Shown: positions 48,831 through 56,790 of the stretch, piece after piece
How positions within the stretch are numbered: the first letter of the stretch is position 1
How the letters are laid out: each line of letters opens with the position of its first letter
Assembly: GCF_002086815.1 (NCBI RefSeq)
Contig: NZ_MVID01000025.1
Location: 47,132 to 111,131 of the forward strand
Length of the DNA: 64,000 bases
Reading direction: 5' to 3'
DNA from: Mycolicibacterium parafortuitum
GTDB taxonomy: Bacteria > Actinomycetota > Actinomycetes > Mycobacteriales > Mycobacteriaceae
Position numbers and translations under genes: made by a program
Notes under the pieces: model-generated
What the model was told of the DNA's origin: nothing
Database searches by the model: none
What the model saw: only the letters and a program-made list of their open reading frames with translations

Positions 48831-50435
48831 CACCGGCAGCGTGACGCGGGTCTGCGCACCCAACCGGATCGTGTGCCTCGCCGTCGCGAAACTCGTTGCG
48901 GTGGAGGCCGGTTCGCTGGTCCCGTGGTTGCGCAGGAACCTCGGATGTGACCCGCCTGCGACCAGCAGCCTGATCCGCGACCCGGCAGGAAACGTCCATC
49001 CGGTCGCGTCGAGTTCGATGCGTGCGATGCCCGACACCGGGGCCGAGGCCAGGTAACCGTCGCTGACATTGTGTGAGCTGCCGTCGGATTCGACCTGGCT
49101 GATCCGGACGAACAGATCGTTGTGCGGGTTCGGGCATTCGTGCGCCAATTCCACCACCGGTGCCCCGATGACCCGAAGATCGGTAGGCAGCGGGGCGCTC
49201 GTGAACGTCACCGTGTCGGCGCGGCGGGCCAGTTCGGTGTCGTCGCGGTAGCCGCCCACCGGGGACAACAGCCGGCCGCCGACCGTCGGCGTCGGATCGG
49301 CCGGGTTGTACACGAACGTCACCTGACCGGATTCGCCTGCGTGCGCAGCCAATCGGTGCCCGGGCAGGGGATAGAGCACCTGCTCGTCGGTGACCGGCGG
49401 CCAGTCGGGAAGTTCGCGCCATCCCGCGCCGTGGACGTGGATGCGGACCGGTGCCGGCCTGCCCTCCGGCGCCCCGGCGAGATGAGTGCCGAGCCAGTCC
49501 ATCGTCTCGCGCAGCACCGTCGGTGCGGCCTTGGTCATCATGTGACCATGCGTCCACGGTCCGATGGTCAGGCCGGTGGCCACCCCGCGGGTGCGCAGCC
49601 GGCGGTACTGTTCGAGCGTCTGCTCAAGGAACAGGTCCTGCCATCCCGTCAGGAACAGCACCGGCACCTCGCTGTGGTCGAGCGCGTCGTCGGCGCGCAG
49701 CCGGGTCCAGAACGGGTCGTCGGGGGCGGGATGCTCCAGCCAGGATTCGAACCACGGTGCGCCGTCGCCGAGCAGCGCCCGGCTGGACTCGCCCAGCGGT
49801 GAGCCCAGCGCGGCCCGGGTGACCAGCCGCTGCGCCCGCAGTTGGTGCAGCAGCACCCGCAGCCGTCGCGGATCCTCCTGGCGGGAGACCAGATCGCTCC
49901 AGCCGAGGAAATCGTTCAGCGCGAACGAGCCGGTGCCCCAACGAGGTCCGCTGATGTCGTGGGGGCCGACGGTGATCACGGCCGCCTTCAACTCCGGCGG
50001 CGGATCGGACAACAGCGCCCACTGCGTCCAGCCCAGGTAGGACAGCCCGAGGGTGGCGAAGGTGCCGGTGAACCACGGTTGGGTCCGTAGCCACGCGACG
50101 GTGTCGGCGCCGTCGGCGGCCTCGTTGACGAACGGGTCGAACTCGCCGCCGGAACCGAACGTGCCACGCACGCTCTGCACCACCACGTGATAGCCGCGCG
50201 CGGCGTACACCGCGCCGAACAGCGCCGAGAACGGCCAGCCTCGCCCGTACGGGCCGCGTACCAGCAGCGTGCCCGCGGGCGTGTCGGTGTGCGGCGCGTA
50301 GTGGTCGGCGACGAGGTCGACGCCGTCGCGCATCGGCACCGGCAGATGCCGGTCCACGGTGAACTCGGTGGTTGCCGGGGGGAGCCGCAATACGCTGCTG
50401 AGCGTGGTCAGCGCGGCCTGCTGCAGGCGGGTCAC
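48819..50435 (-). CDS. CocE/NonD-family serine hydrolase (X-Pro dipeptidyl-peptidase S15 type)
   Basis: 538 aa. Alpha/beta hydrolase core: VPMRDGVDLVADHYAP, nucleophile Ser132 in TLGLSYLGWTQ, Asp in FLTGWQDLF (about 275) and His in GPWTHGHM. The C-terminal jelly-roll domain (about 340-538) includes ELDATGWTFPAGSRIRLLVAGGSHPR. Acts on acyl or ester/amide bonds; natural substrate unknown. It follows the DUF3558 gene by 15 bp, so both would be read from the promoter near the KstR-like palindrome at 51117-51130. Rv2800-like. Confidence 0.9.
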   Translation of the reverse strand: MTRLQQAALTTLSSVLRLPPATTEFTVDRHLPVPMRDGVDLVADHYAPHTDTPAGTLLVRGPYGRGWPFSALFGAVYAARGYHVVVQSVRGTFGSGGEFDPFVNEAADGADTVAWLRTQPWFTGTFATLGLSYLGWTQWALLSDPPPELKAAVITVGPHDISGPRWGTGSFALNDFLGWSDLVSRQEDPRRLRVLLHQLRAQRLVTRAALGSPLGESSRALLGDGAPWFESWLEHPAPDDPFWTRLRADDALDHSEVPVLFLTGWQDLFLEQTLEQYRRLRTRGVATGLTIGPWTHGHMMTKAAPTVLRETMDWLGTHLAGAPEGRPAPVRIHVHGAGWRELPDWPPVTDEQVLYPLPGHRLAAHAGESGQVTFVYNPADPTPTVGGRLLSPVGGYRDDTELARRADTVTFTSAPLPTDLRVIGAPVVELAHECPNPHNDLFVRISQVESDGSSHNVSDGYLASAPVSGIARIELDATGWTFPAGSRIRLLVAGGSHPRFLRNHGTSEPASTATSFATARHTIRLGAQTRVTLPVSAD

Positions 50436-50451
50436 GACACGAGGTTACGTG

Positions 50452-51036
50452 TCAGTAGACGTAATACGGGCTGAGCTCGTGGGCGCGCTGCAGATTGGTC
50501 TGCATGCAGTCGGGGTCGGGCTCGGAGTAGACCGGCGAATAGAACAGCGACTGCTGGATGACCCCGTAGCTGGTCTTGAACGCGACCATGCAGGTGATCC
50601 ACCAGCGGTTGTTCCAGTCCGTGGGCTTCATGATCCAGAACTGGGCGGCCCGGTGGCCGTTGATGTCGAGTTCGACGGCGTCGGGCGGCAGCGTCTCCTC
50701 GTAGGTGCGCCACACGAAGGCCTCGACCGCCATCTGGTAGTTGCCGGCGTCGTACTTGCAGCGCAGGCTGTCCTCGTGTGCCGGCGGGGTGAAGGCCAGC
50801 CCGATTCGCTCGATCACGTCGAGCGGGATGTCACGGCAGGGGTCGAACGGATCGGGGTCGGTCAGATCGAGCACCGGCCATTTCATCGTCGTCGTCTGCA
50901 GCGGAAGCGGCGCATGCGTCGACCGCAGGTCGACGCGGTCGGGCCCGGCCGTCGCCGCGGGTTCTATCTGCCAGACCACGACCACCGCTGCGACCAGCGC
51001 GCACAGCGCCGAGAACAGTCGCAGCTTGGCGACCAT
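50452..51036 (-). CDS. DUF3558-like exported protein (LppV-like)
   Basis: 194 aa. N-terminal helix LRLFSALCALVAAVVVVW acts as a signal peptide or anchor; no clean lipobox, unlike most DUF3558 proteins. The mature part has FDPCRDIPLDVIERIGL and later Cys residues (RCKYD, TCMVAF, DCMQTN) that could pair as disulfides, and ends YYVY. GGAGG precedes the ATG. Position next to pptH matches Rv2796c (lppV). Function unknown. Confidence 0.83.
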   Translation of the reverse strand: MVAKLRLFSALCALVAAVVVVWQIEPAATAGPDRVDLRSTHAPLPLQTTTMKWPVLDLTDPDPFDPCRDIPLDVIERIGLAFTPPAHEDSLRCKYDAGNYQMAVEAFVWRTYEETLPPDAVELDINGHRAAQFWIMKPTDWNNRWWITCMVAFKTSYGVIQQSLFYSPVYSEPDPDCMQTNLQRAHELSPYYVY

Positions 51037-51116
51037 GACACCTCCAGAGTCGTCGGTTCGTGATCGGGGTCGTCCCGGGAGTGTAACGGGAGGCACTCAG
51101 CGCGCGGACAGGAACT

Positions 51117-51130
51117 TAGAACCTGTTCTA
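51117..51130. promoter_or_regulatory. KstR-type operator candidate
   Basis: TAGAAC-CT-GTTCTA, a perfect 14-bp palindrome matching the published KstR motif TnnAACnnGTTnnA at every fixed position. It lies 81 bp upstream of the DUF3558/CocE-hydrolase pair (minus) and 47 bp upstream of pptH (plus). A -10-like TACACT for the minus direction is at 51080-51085; TAGGCT for pptH is at 51164-51169. Confidence 0.65.
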
Positions 51131-51177
51131 GTTGCCGGAAGGTGCCCCGCATCCGTCCACCAGTAGGCTGACGGGTT

Positions 51178-52125
51178 GTGAGCACTGACGAACGACGTCC
51201 CACCTTGTGGGCGGTCAGTGACCTTCACACCGGACACACCGGCAACAAGCCGGTCACGGAGTCGCTGTACCCGGCCTCGCCCGACGACTGGCTGATCGTC
51301 GCCGGTGACGTCGCCGAGCGCACCGACGAGATCCGGTGGGCACTGGACCTGCTGCGCAAGCGCTTCGCCAAGGTGATCTGGATCCCCGGCAACCACGAGC
51401 TGTGGACCACTCAGCGCGACCCGATGCAGATCTACGGGAAATCGCGCTACGACTACCTGGTCAACATGTGCGACGAGATGGGTGTGATCACCCCCGAGCA
51501 TCCCTACCCGGTGTGGACCGAGGAGGGTGGCCCGGCGACGATCGTGCCGATGTTCCTGCTCTACGACTATTCGTTCCTGCCGCAGGGCGCGGGGACGAAA
51601 GCCGAGGGGCTGGCGATCGCCAAGGAGCGCAACATCGTCGGCACCGACGAATACCTGTTGTCGTCGGAGCCGTACGCCACACGTGACGCGTGGTGCCGCG
51701 ACCGGGTCAACTACACCCGCAAGCGGCTCGAGGATCTGGACTGGATGATGCCGACCGTCCAGGTCAACCATTTCCCGATGGTGCGCGAACCCTGCGACGC
51801 GATGTACTACCCGGAGTTCGCGCTGTGGTGCGGCACCACCGCCACCGCCGACTGGCACACCCGCTACAACGCGATCTGCTCCGTGTACGGGCATCTGCAC
51901 ATCCCGCGCACCACCTGGTACGACGGCGTGCGCTTCGAAGAGGTGTCGGTCGGCTATCCGCGAGAGTGGCGCCGGCGCAGGCCCTACCGCTGGTTGCGGC
52001 AGATCCTGCCGGACCCGAAGTACGCGCCCGGCTACCTCAACGAGTTCGGCGGGCACTTCCAGATCACCCAGGAGATGCGCGACAACGCCGCGCGGATCCA
52101 GCAGCGCATCAAGGACCGCGCGTGA
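51178..52125 (+). CDS. pptH: Phosphopantetheinyl hydrolase PptH (metallophosphoesterase)
   Basis: 315 aa. All five metallophosphoesterase blocks are present: SDLHTGH (about residue 15), AGDVAER, PGNHELW, VNHFPM (about 197) and GHLHIPR (about 240). In M. tuberculosis Rv2795c (PptH) removes 4'-phosphopantetheine from carrier proteins, opposing PptT; the same pair is adjacent here. Leaderless GTG start (TAGGCT 8 nt upstream). The stop overlaps the pptT start (GTGA). Confidence 0.93.
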   Translation: MSTDERRPTLWAVSDLHTGHTGNKPVTESLYPASPDDWLIVAGDVAERTDEIRWALDLLRKRFAKVIWIPGNHELWTTQRDPMQIYGKSRYDYLVNMCDEMGVITPEHPYPVWTEEGGPATIVPMFLLYDYSFLPQGAGTKAEGLAIAKERNIVGTDEYLLSSEPYATRDAWCRDRVNYTRKRLEDLDWMMPTVQVNHFPMVREPCDAMYYPEFALWCGTTATADWHTRYNAICSVYGHLHIPRTTWYDGVRFEEVSVGYPREWRRRRPYRWLRQILPDPKYAPGYLNEFGGHFQITQEMRDNAARIQQRIKDRA

Positions 52126-52808
52126 TCGCGGCACCCCTGCTCGCCGGCGTGCTGCCGGGTGAGGTCGACGCGCTGGCGGCGGCCGAGTTGTACACCGACC
52201 CCACCGAACTCGCACCGCTGCCGGAGGAGGAACCGCTGATCTCTCGATCGGTGGCCAAACGGCGCAACGAGTTCGTCACCGTGCGCTACTGCGCGCGCCG
52301 GGCGCTCGTCGACCTCGGCATGGAGCCGGTGCCGATCCTGAAGGGGGAGAAGGGCGAACCGCGCTGGCCCGACGGTGTCGTCGGCAGCCTGACGCACTGC
52401 GACGGGTTCCGCGGCGCGGCCGTCGGGCGCCGCGAACAGGTGCGCTCGCTCGGGATCGACGCCGAACCGCACGATGTGCTCCCCAACGGTGTGCTCGACG
52501 CGATCAGCCTGCCCGTCGAACGCCACGAACTCGGGGCGATGCCCGACGGCGTGCACTGGGACCGGGTGCTGTTCTGCGCCAAGGAGGCCACGTACAAGGC
52601 GTGGTATCCGCTGACGCACCGGTGGCTGGGCTTCGAGGACGCCCACATCACGTTTGCCGTGGACACTTCCGACGCTTCCGGGCAGGCGGGGACGTTCACG
52701 TCGCGGATCCTGATCGACCCCGCCGCGGAATTCGGCCCGCCGCTGGAGACGCTGACCGGGCGGTGGGCGGTGCGCAACGGCATCGCGTTGACCGCGATCG
52801 TGCTGTGA
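52122..52808 (+). CDS. pptT: 4'-phosphopantetheinyl transferase PptT
   Basis: 228 aa, Sfp type. RNEFVTVRYCARRAL (about 47-61), KGEKGEPRWPDGVVGSLTHC, Mg-binding SLGIDAEPH (about 109-117) and FCAKEATYKAWYPLT (about 150-164). Activates type I ACPs, PKS and NRPS carrier domains for mycolate and virulence-lipid synthesis, an essential function in mycobacteria. Translation is coupled to pptH and truB by GTGA overlaps on both sides. Confidence 0.95.
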   Translation: MIAAPLLAGVLPGEVDALAAAELYTDPTELAPLPEEEPLISRSVAKRRNEFVTVRYCARRALVDLGMEPVPILKGEKGEPRWPDGVVGSLTHCDGFRGAAVGRREQVRSLGIDAEPHDVLPNGVLDAISLPVERHELGAMPDGVHWDRVLFCAKEATYKAWYPLTHRWLGFEDAHITFAVDTSDASGQAGTFTSRILIDPAAEFGPPLETLTGRWAVRNGIALTAIVL

Positions 52809-53704
52809 GCAATCCAGCCCCCGGTCTGGTGGTGGTCGACAAACCCGGCGGGATGACCAGTCACGACGTCGTCGGCCGGTGCCGGCGGCTGTTCGGCACC
52901 CGCAAGGTCGGCCACGCCGGCACGCTGGACCCGATGGCCACCGGCGTGCTGGTCATCGGTATCGAGCGCGCCACCAAGATCCTCGGACTGCTGACCGCGA
53001 CCGACAAGTCCTACGACGCGACGATCCGGCTGGGTCAGACGACCTCCACCGAGGACGCCGAAGGTGAGCTCCTGCAACAGGTTTCGGCCTCGCAGGTGAC
53101 CGACGCGCAGATCGAGGACGCCATCGCGCCGCTGCGGGGGAACATCGAACAGATCCCGTCGGCCGTCAGCGCGATCAAGGTGGCGGGCAAACGCGCCTAC
53201 CAGATGGTGCGCGACGGCGAGCACGTCGAACTCGCCGCGCGTGCCGTGCGTATCGACCGATTCGAGGTCCTCGCGGTCCGCCGCGGGATCGAAGGGGCCG
53301 CCGACGTCGTCGACGTCGACGTGGTGGTCGACTGCTCCAGCGGGACCTACATCCGCGCGCTGGCCCGCGATGTCGGCGCCGCGCTCGGGGTCGGCGGTCA
53401 TCTGACCGCGTTGCGGCGCACCCGCGTCGGCGGGTTCGGGCTCGACCAGGCCCGCACGCTGGAACAGCTCGCCGACCACGCCGAGCTCAGCTATTCACTC
53501 GACGAGGCGTGCCTGCAGGGCTTCCCGCGGCGTGACCTGTCCGAGGAGGAGGCGGTCGACGCCGCGCACGGCCGACCGCTCGCCGCCGCGGGCGTGGACG
53601 GCATCTACGCCGCGACCGCACCCGACGGTCGCGTCATGGCGCTGCTGCAGGACGCCGGGGCGCGGACCAAGTCGGTGGTGGTGATCCGCCCGGCGACGCT
53701 GTAG
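52805..53704 (+). CDS. truB: tRNA pseudouridine(55) synthase TruB
   Basis: 299 aa. LVVVDKPGGMTSHDVV, the catalytic Asp in GHAGTLDPMATGVLVIGIERATK (about 40-60, given in part), QIPSAVSAIKVAGKRAYQMVRDGE and CSSGTYIRALARDVG. Modifies U55 in the T-loop of tRNAs. GTG 52805 overlaps the pptT stop. Confidence 0.95.
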   Translation: MSNPAPGLVVVDKPGGMTSHDVVGRCRRLFGTRKVGHAGTLDPMATGVLVIGIERATKILGLLTATDKSYDATIRLGQTTSTEDAEGELLQQVSASQVTDAQIEDAIAPLRGNIEQIPSAVSAIKVAGKRAYQMVRDGEHVELAARAVRIDRFEVLAVRRGIEGAADVVDVDVVVDCSSGTYIRALARDVGAALGVGGHLTALRRTRVGGFGLDQARTLEQLADHAELSYSLDEACLQGFPRRDLSEEEAVDAAHGRPLAAAGVDGIYAATAPDGRVMALLQDAGARTKSVVVIRPATL

Positions 53705-53790
53705 GCGCCCGCAGCTCGCCGACTGCACGGTTTATGACGGAAGTCGGCCCGGAACTCGTCACAAAGCGTGCACTCGACGCCCGGCGCGGC

Positions 53791-54222
53791 TCAAGCGTAG
53801 AGCCGCTCGAATTCTTCGATGGCCCTGTCGATGTCACCCTTGACCGCGCGGGCGGCCGCAGAGCCGATGGGCCCGAACAGCGGCGCGCCGCCGAGGTCCA
53901 TCCGCACCGTGAAGGTGCAGCCTTCACCGGTCGAGTCGACCTTCATCGTCAACTTGTAGCGGGTTCCGCCGACGCCCTCACCGTGCACCGCGAGCGACGA
54001 CGGCGGGGTGAACTCCTTGACCGTCCACGTCACCCGGTTACGCATCCCCTTGGCACCGGCCACCCCGACGATCGTCGTCCCGACGGTGATCTCGTCGGGG
54101 ACGTCGGAGCGCCACCCCTGGTGCATCGGCATCCAGTCGCCCAGCGAGGACAGGTCCGATGCATGTGCCCAGGCGTCCTCGGCGGACATCGCCAACGATC
54201 GGGACAACTCCAGCTTGGCCAC
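53791..54222 (-). CDS. SRPBCC (START-like) family protein
   Basis: 143 aa. LSRSLAMSAEDAWAHASDLSSLGDWMPMHQGWRS at the N-terminus, WTVKEFTPPSSLAVHGEGVGG and a long C-terminal helix (VKGDIDRAIEEFERLYA) fit the polyketide cyclase/ligand-binding helix-grip fold. Binds a hydrophobic ligand in relatives; no function known here. It is 8 bp downstream of sirR in the same direction. Confidence 0.84.
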   Translation of the reverse strand: MAKLELSRSLAMSAEDAWAHASDLSSLGDWMPMHQGWRSDVPDEITVGTTIVGVAGAKGMRNRVTWTVKEFTPPSSLAVHGEGVGGTRYKLTMKVDSTGEGCTFTVRMDLGGAPLFGPIGSAAARAVKGDIDRAIEEFERLYA

Positions 54223-54230
54223 GCGACTCC

Positions 54231-54938
54231 TTACGCTACGACCCAGATCGCTTGTGCGGCAGGGCTTCCCAAATCAACAGTCGTCTCTGTTCCGGTGGTG
54301 GCAGGGTCCTCGATCGCCACCGAGATCATGCCCGCGAAGTCGCGCCGGGCCACCACCCGCAGCCGGGAATCCAGGCTGATGCCGACGGTGTCGAAGTAGC
54401 GCAGCATCTCCGGGTCGGCGTCGGAGATCCGTGCGACGGTGCCGGACTCGCCGTCCTGGCACGCCGAGAGCTGCCGCGCCGGGGGAGTCGGAACCCGGCC
54501 GTCGGGCGCGGGGATCGGATCGCCGTGCGGATCGCGGGTCGGATAGCCGAGCTTCGCGTCGATGCGGTCGAGCATCCGGTCCGAGACGGCATGCTCGAGG
54601 ATCTCGGCCTCGTCGTGCACCTCGTCCCAGCCGTAGCCGAGCTCGTTGACGAGGAACGTCTCCATCAGCCGGTGCCGGCGCACCATCGCCAGCGCGGCGC
54701 GACGGCCCGCGTCGGTCAGCGTCACCGCACCGTACTTCTCGTGGTCCACCAGGCCCTGGTCGGCGAGCTTGCGGATCGACTCCGACGCGGTGCTGGCCGA
54801 GACGCCGATCCGGTCGGCGAGCAGCTTGGTGCTGACCTTGTCGGGGGACCACTCCTGGGCGGTCCAGATGACCTTCAGATAGTCCTGGGCGACCGTCGAC
54901 AGATCGGTGGGATTGGCGGCGTCAGGACTCACGATCAT
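54231..54938 (-). CDS. sirR: DtxR-family manganese/iron-dependent repressor SirR (MntR-like)
   Basis: 235 aa. HTH region TVAQDYLKVIWTAQEWSPDKVSTKLLADRIGVSASTASESIRKLADQGLV (about 14-63, described not quoted in full elsewhere), metal-binding dimerisation domain with RRHRLMETFL and ELGYGWDEVHDEAEILEHAVS, and a C-terminal FeoA/SH3-like domain. Likely Mn-responsive (Rv2788 type). ATG 54938; a TAAACT -10 at 54941-54946 is 8 nt before GTG 54932, so a leaderless GTG two codons later is equally possible. Divergent from ribF. Confidence 0.9.
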   Translation of the reverse strand: MIVSPDAANPTDLSTVAQDYLKVIWTAQEWSPDKVSTKLLADRIGVSASTASESIRKLADQGLVDHEKYGAVTLTDAGRRAALAMVRRHRLMETFLVNELGYGWDEVHDEAEILEHAVSDRMLDRIDAKLGYPTRDPHGDPIPAPDGRVPTPPARQLSACQDGESGTVARISDADPEMLRYFDTVGISLDSRLRVVARRDFAGMISVAIEDPATTGTETTVDLGSPAAQAIWVVA

Positions 54939-55025
54939 TGAGTTTAGGCAATCATCACCTGATCCGGTGGTGTCGCTCGCCCGGTGTTTAGACCAGAGCC
55001 GGGCGCGGGTCGTAGGCTAGCGGGC

Positions 55026-56000
55026 GTGCAGCGCTGGCGGGGGCAGGACGACATCCCCACAGACTGGGGTCGATGTGTCGTCACCATCGGGGTTTTCGAC
55101 GGGGTACACCGCGGCCACCAGGAGCTGATCAACCGCGCCGTGAAGGCCGGCCGCTCCCGCGGGGTGCCGACGGTGCTGATGACGTTCGACCCGCACCCGA
55201 TGGAGGTCGTGTTCCCGGGCAGTCACCCGGCGCAGCTGACCACCCTGACCCGGCGCGCCGAACTGGTCGAGGAACTCGGCATCGACGTTTTCCTGGTGGT
55301 GCCGTTCACCGCCGACTTCATGAAGCTCACCCCGGAGCGCTACATCCACGAGTTGCTCGTCGAACGCCTGCACGTCGTCGAGGTCGTGGTCGGGGACAAC
55401 TTCACGTTCGGTAAGAAGGCTGCCGGAAACGTCGACCTGCTGCGCAAGGCCGGCGACCGGTTCGGCTTCGCCGTCGACTCGCTGTCCCTGGTCGCCGAGC
55501 ATCACCAGGACGAGACGGTGACGTTCTCGTCGACCTACATCCGCTCCTGCGTGGACGCCGGCGACATGGTCGCCGCCGCCGAGGCGTTGGGCCGCCCGCA
55601 CCGCGTCGAGGGCGTGGTGGTCCGGGGCGACGGCCGCGGCCGGGTGCTGGGGTTCCCGACGGCCAACGTCGCACCGCCGATGTACTCGGCGATCCCGGCC
55701 GACGGCGTCTACGCCGCGTGGTTCACCGTGCTCGGGCACGGACCCGTCGTCGGCACGGTCATGCCGGGGGAGAGATATCAGGCCGCCGTGTCGGTCGGCA
55801 CCAACCCGACGTTCTCGGGGCGCACCCGCACGGTCGAGGCGTTCGTCCTCGACACCGAGGCCGATCTGTACGGCCAGCACGTCGCCGTCGATTTCGTCGC
55901 CCGGTTGCGCGGCCAGGAGAAGTTCGACTCGGTCGACGATCTGATCGTCGCGATGGGCGTCGACACCGAACGCGCCCGCACCATCTTGTCGGCTCACTAG
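55026..56000 (+). CDS. ribF: Bifunctional riboflavin kinase/FAD synthetase
   Basis: 324 aa. N-terminal nucleotidyltransferase (about 1-185): VTIGVFDGVHRGHQELI, TFDPHPMEVVFP, VVVGDNFTFGKKAAGN, FSSTYIRS. C-terminal flavokinase (about 190-310): GRGRVLGFPTANVAPP and AAVSVGTNPTF. Makes FMN and FAD. TAGGCT (55013-55018) lies 7 nt before GTG 55026, pointing to a leaderless message. Confidence 0.95.
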   Translation: MQRWRGQDDIPTDWGRCVVTIGVFDGVHRGHQELINRAVKAGRSRGVPTVLMTFDPHPMEVVFPGSHPAQLTTLTRRAELVEELGIDVFLVVPFTADFMKLTPERYIHELLVERLHVVEVVVGDNFTFGKKAAGNVDLLRKAGDRFGFAVDSLSLVAEHHQDETVTFSSTYIRSCVDAGDMVAAAEALGRPHRVEGVVVRGDGRGRVLGFPTANVAPPMYSAIPADGVYAAWFTVLGHGPVVGTVMPGERYQAAVSVGTNPTFSGRTRTVEAFVLDTEADLYGQHVAVDFVARLRGQEKFDSVDDLIVAMGVDTERARTILSAH

Positions 56001-56151
56001 CTGCGCATTCGGCGATTCGTCGGCGGGTGGGGCCCGCTGCTAGACTCCCTGCCGACCCGGCGCGTGCTGCAGTTCGCGGTGGCCGCGCTTTTTCGGGGTC
56101 CGATCTGTACCGGGCCCCAACGTTCGCGGACCGAATCGATGGAGTTGTTTC

Positions 56152-56421
56152 GTGGCGCTCACTGCCGAACAGAAGAAAGAAATCCTTGGCCAGTACGGCC
56201 TGCACGACACCGATACCGGATCCCCGGAAGCCCAGGTCGCACTGCTGACCAAGCGGATCACGGATCTCACCGAACACCTCAAGCAGCACAAGCATGACCA
56301 CCACTCGCGTCGTGGCCTGCTGCTGCTGGTCGGCCGCCGTCGCCGGCTGCTGAAGTACGTCGCCCAGGTCGACGTCGCACGCTACCGCTCGCTGATCGAG
56401 CGCCTGGGCCTGCGTCGCTGA
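56152..56421 (+). CDS. rpsO: Ribosomal protein uS15
   Basis: 89 aa, full length. TDTGSPEAQVALLTKRITDL and HHSRRGLLLLVGRRRRLL are diagnostic. GGAG (56141-56144) is 7 nt before GTG 56152. A TAGACT -10 at 56042-56047 would give a leader of about 95 nt, room for S15 autoregulation, though I see no confirmed structure. A strong terminator follows. Confidence 0.97.
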   Translation: MALTAEQKKEILGQYGLHDTDTGSPEAQVALLTKRITDLTEHLKQHKHDHHSRRGLLLLVGRRRRLLKYVAQVDVARYRSLIERLGLRR

Positions 56422-56442
56422 CACGGCGCTCGTCGTCTGCGA

Positions 56443-56482
56443 TCCGCCCCGCTGCCGCACGGCAGCGGGGCGGACTCGTTTT
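56443..56482 (+). terminator. Intrinsic terminator after rpsO
   Basis: A 14-bp GC-rich stem (56443-56456 with 56461-56474), loop GCAC, followed by CTCGTTTT. The most canonical terminator in the window; it separates rpsO from pnp. Confidence 0.85.
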
Positions 56483-56790
56483 GTGCCGAAAGGCCCGGAT
56501 TAGGGGTTTCGCAGGTACCGGGATGTAGCATGAGGTTCGTTCGGCTGCCTTTGGCACGAACAGACCGGGTGCGGTCCTCGCAGACCCGCGCGCACCGTTC
56601 CCGCGTAGACACGAACATGAACCGCCTGATCGCGCGGTCTTCGGTAGTGGCTGCCGGAGAGATCTCCGACAGCTTCGATCGACGGCCGTCGACGCATCAA
56701 GGCCGGGCTGACGGGATTACCCGGGCCCGCTTTCACCTGCGCGTGTCCACGCGAAACAGCTGAATGATCAGAGAGGCCGTACGGACGTCT
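56483..56790 (+). other. pnp leader region with a hairpin
   Basis: No gene seen. It should contain the pnp promoter downstream of the rpsO terminator. A hairpin at 56650-56673 (GCTGCCGGAG-AGAT-CTCCGACAGC, one C/A mismatch) is placed where other bacteria have the RNase III-processed pnp leader stem, so autoregulation by PNPase is conceivable. Confidence 0.5.

Noticed and set aside
56530..56763. Small protein gene in the rpsO-pnp gap
   Set aside because: Arg/Thr/Ser-rich translation without conserved features or ribosome site; the region is better explained as the pnp leader.
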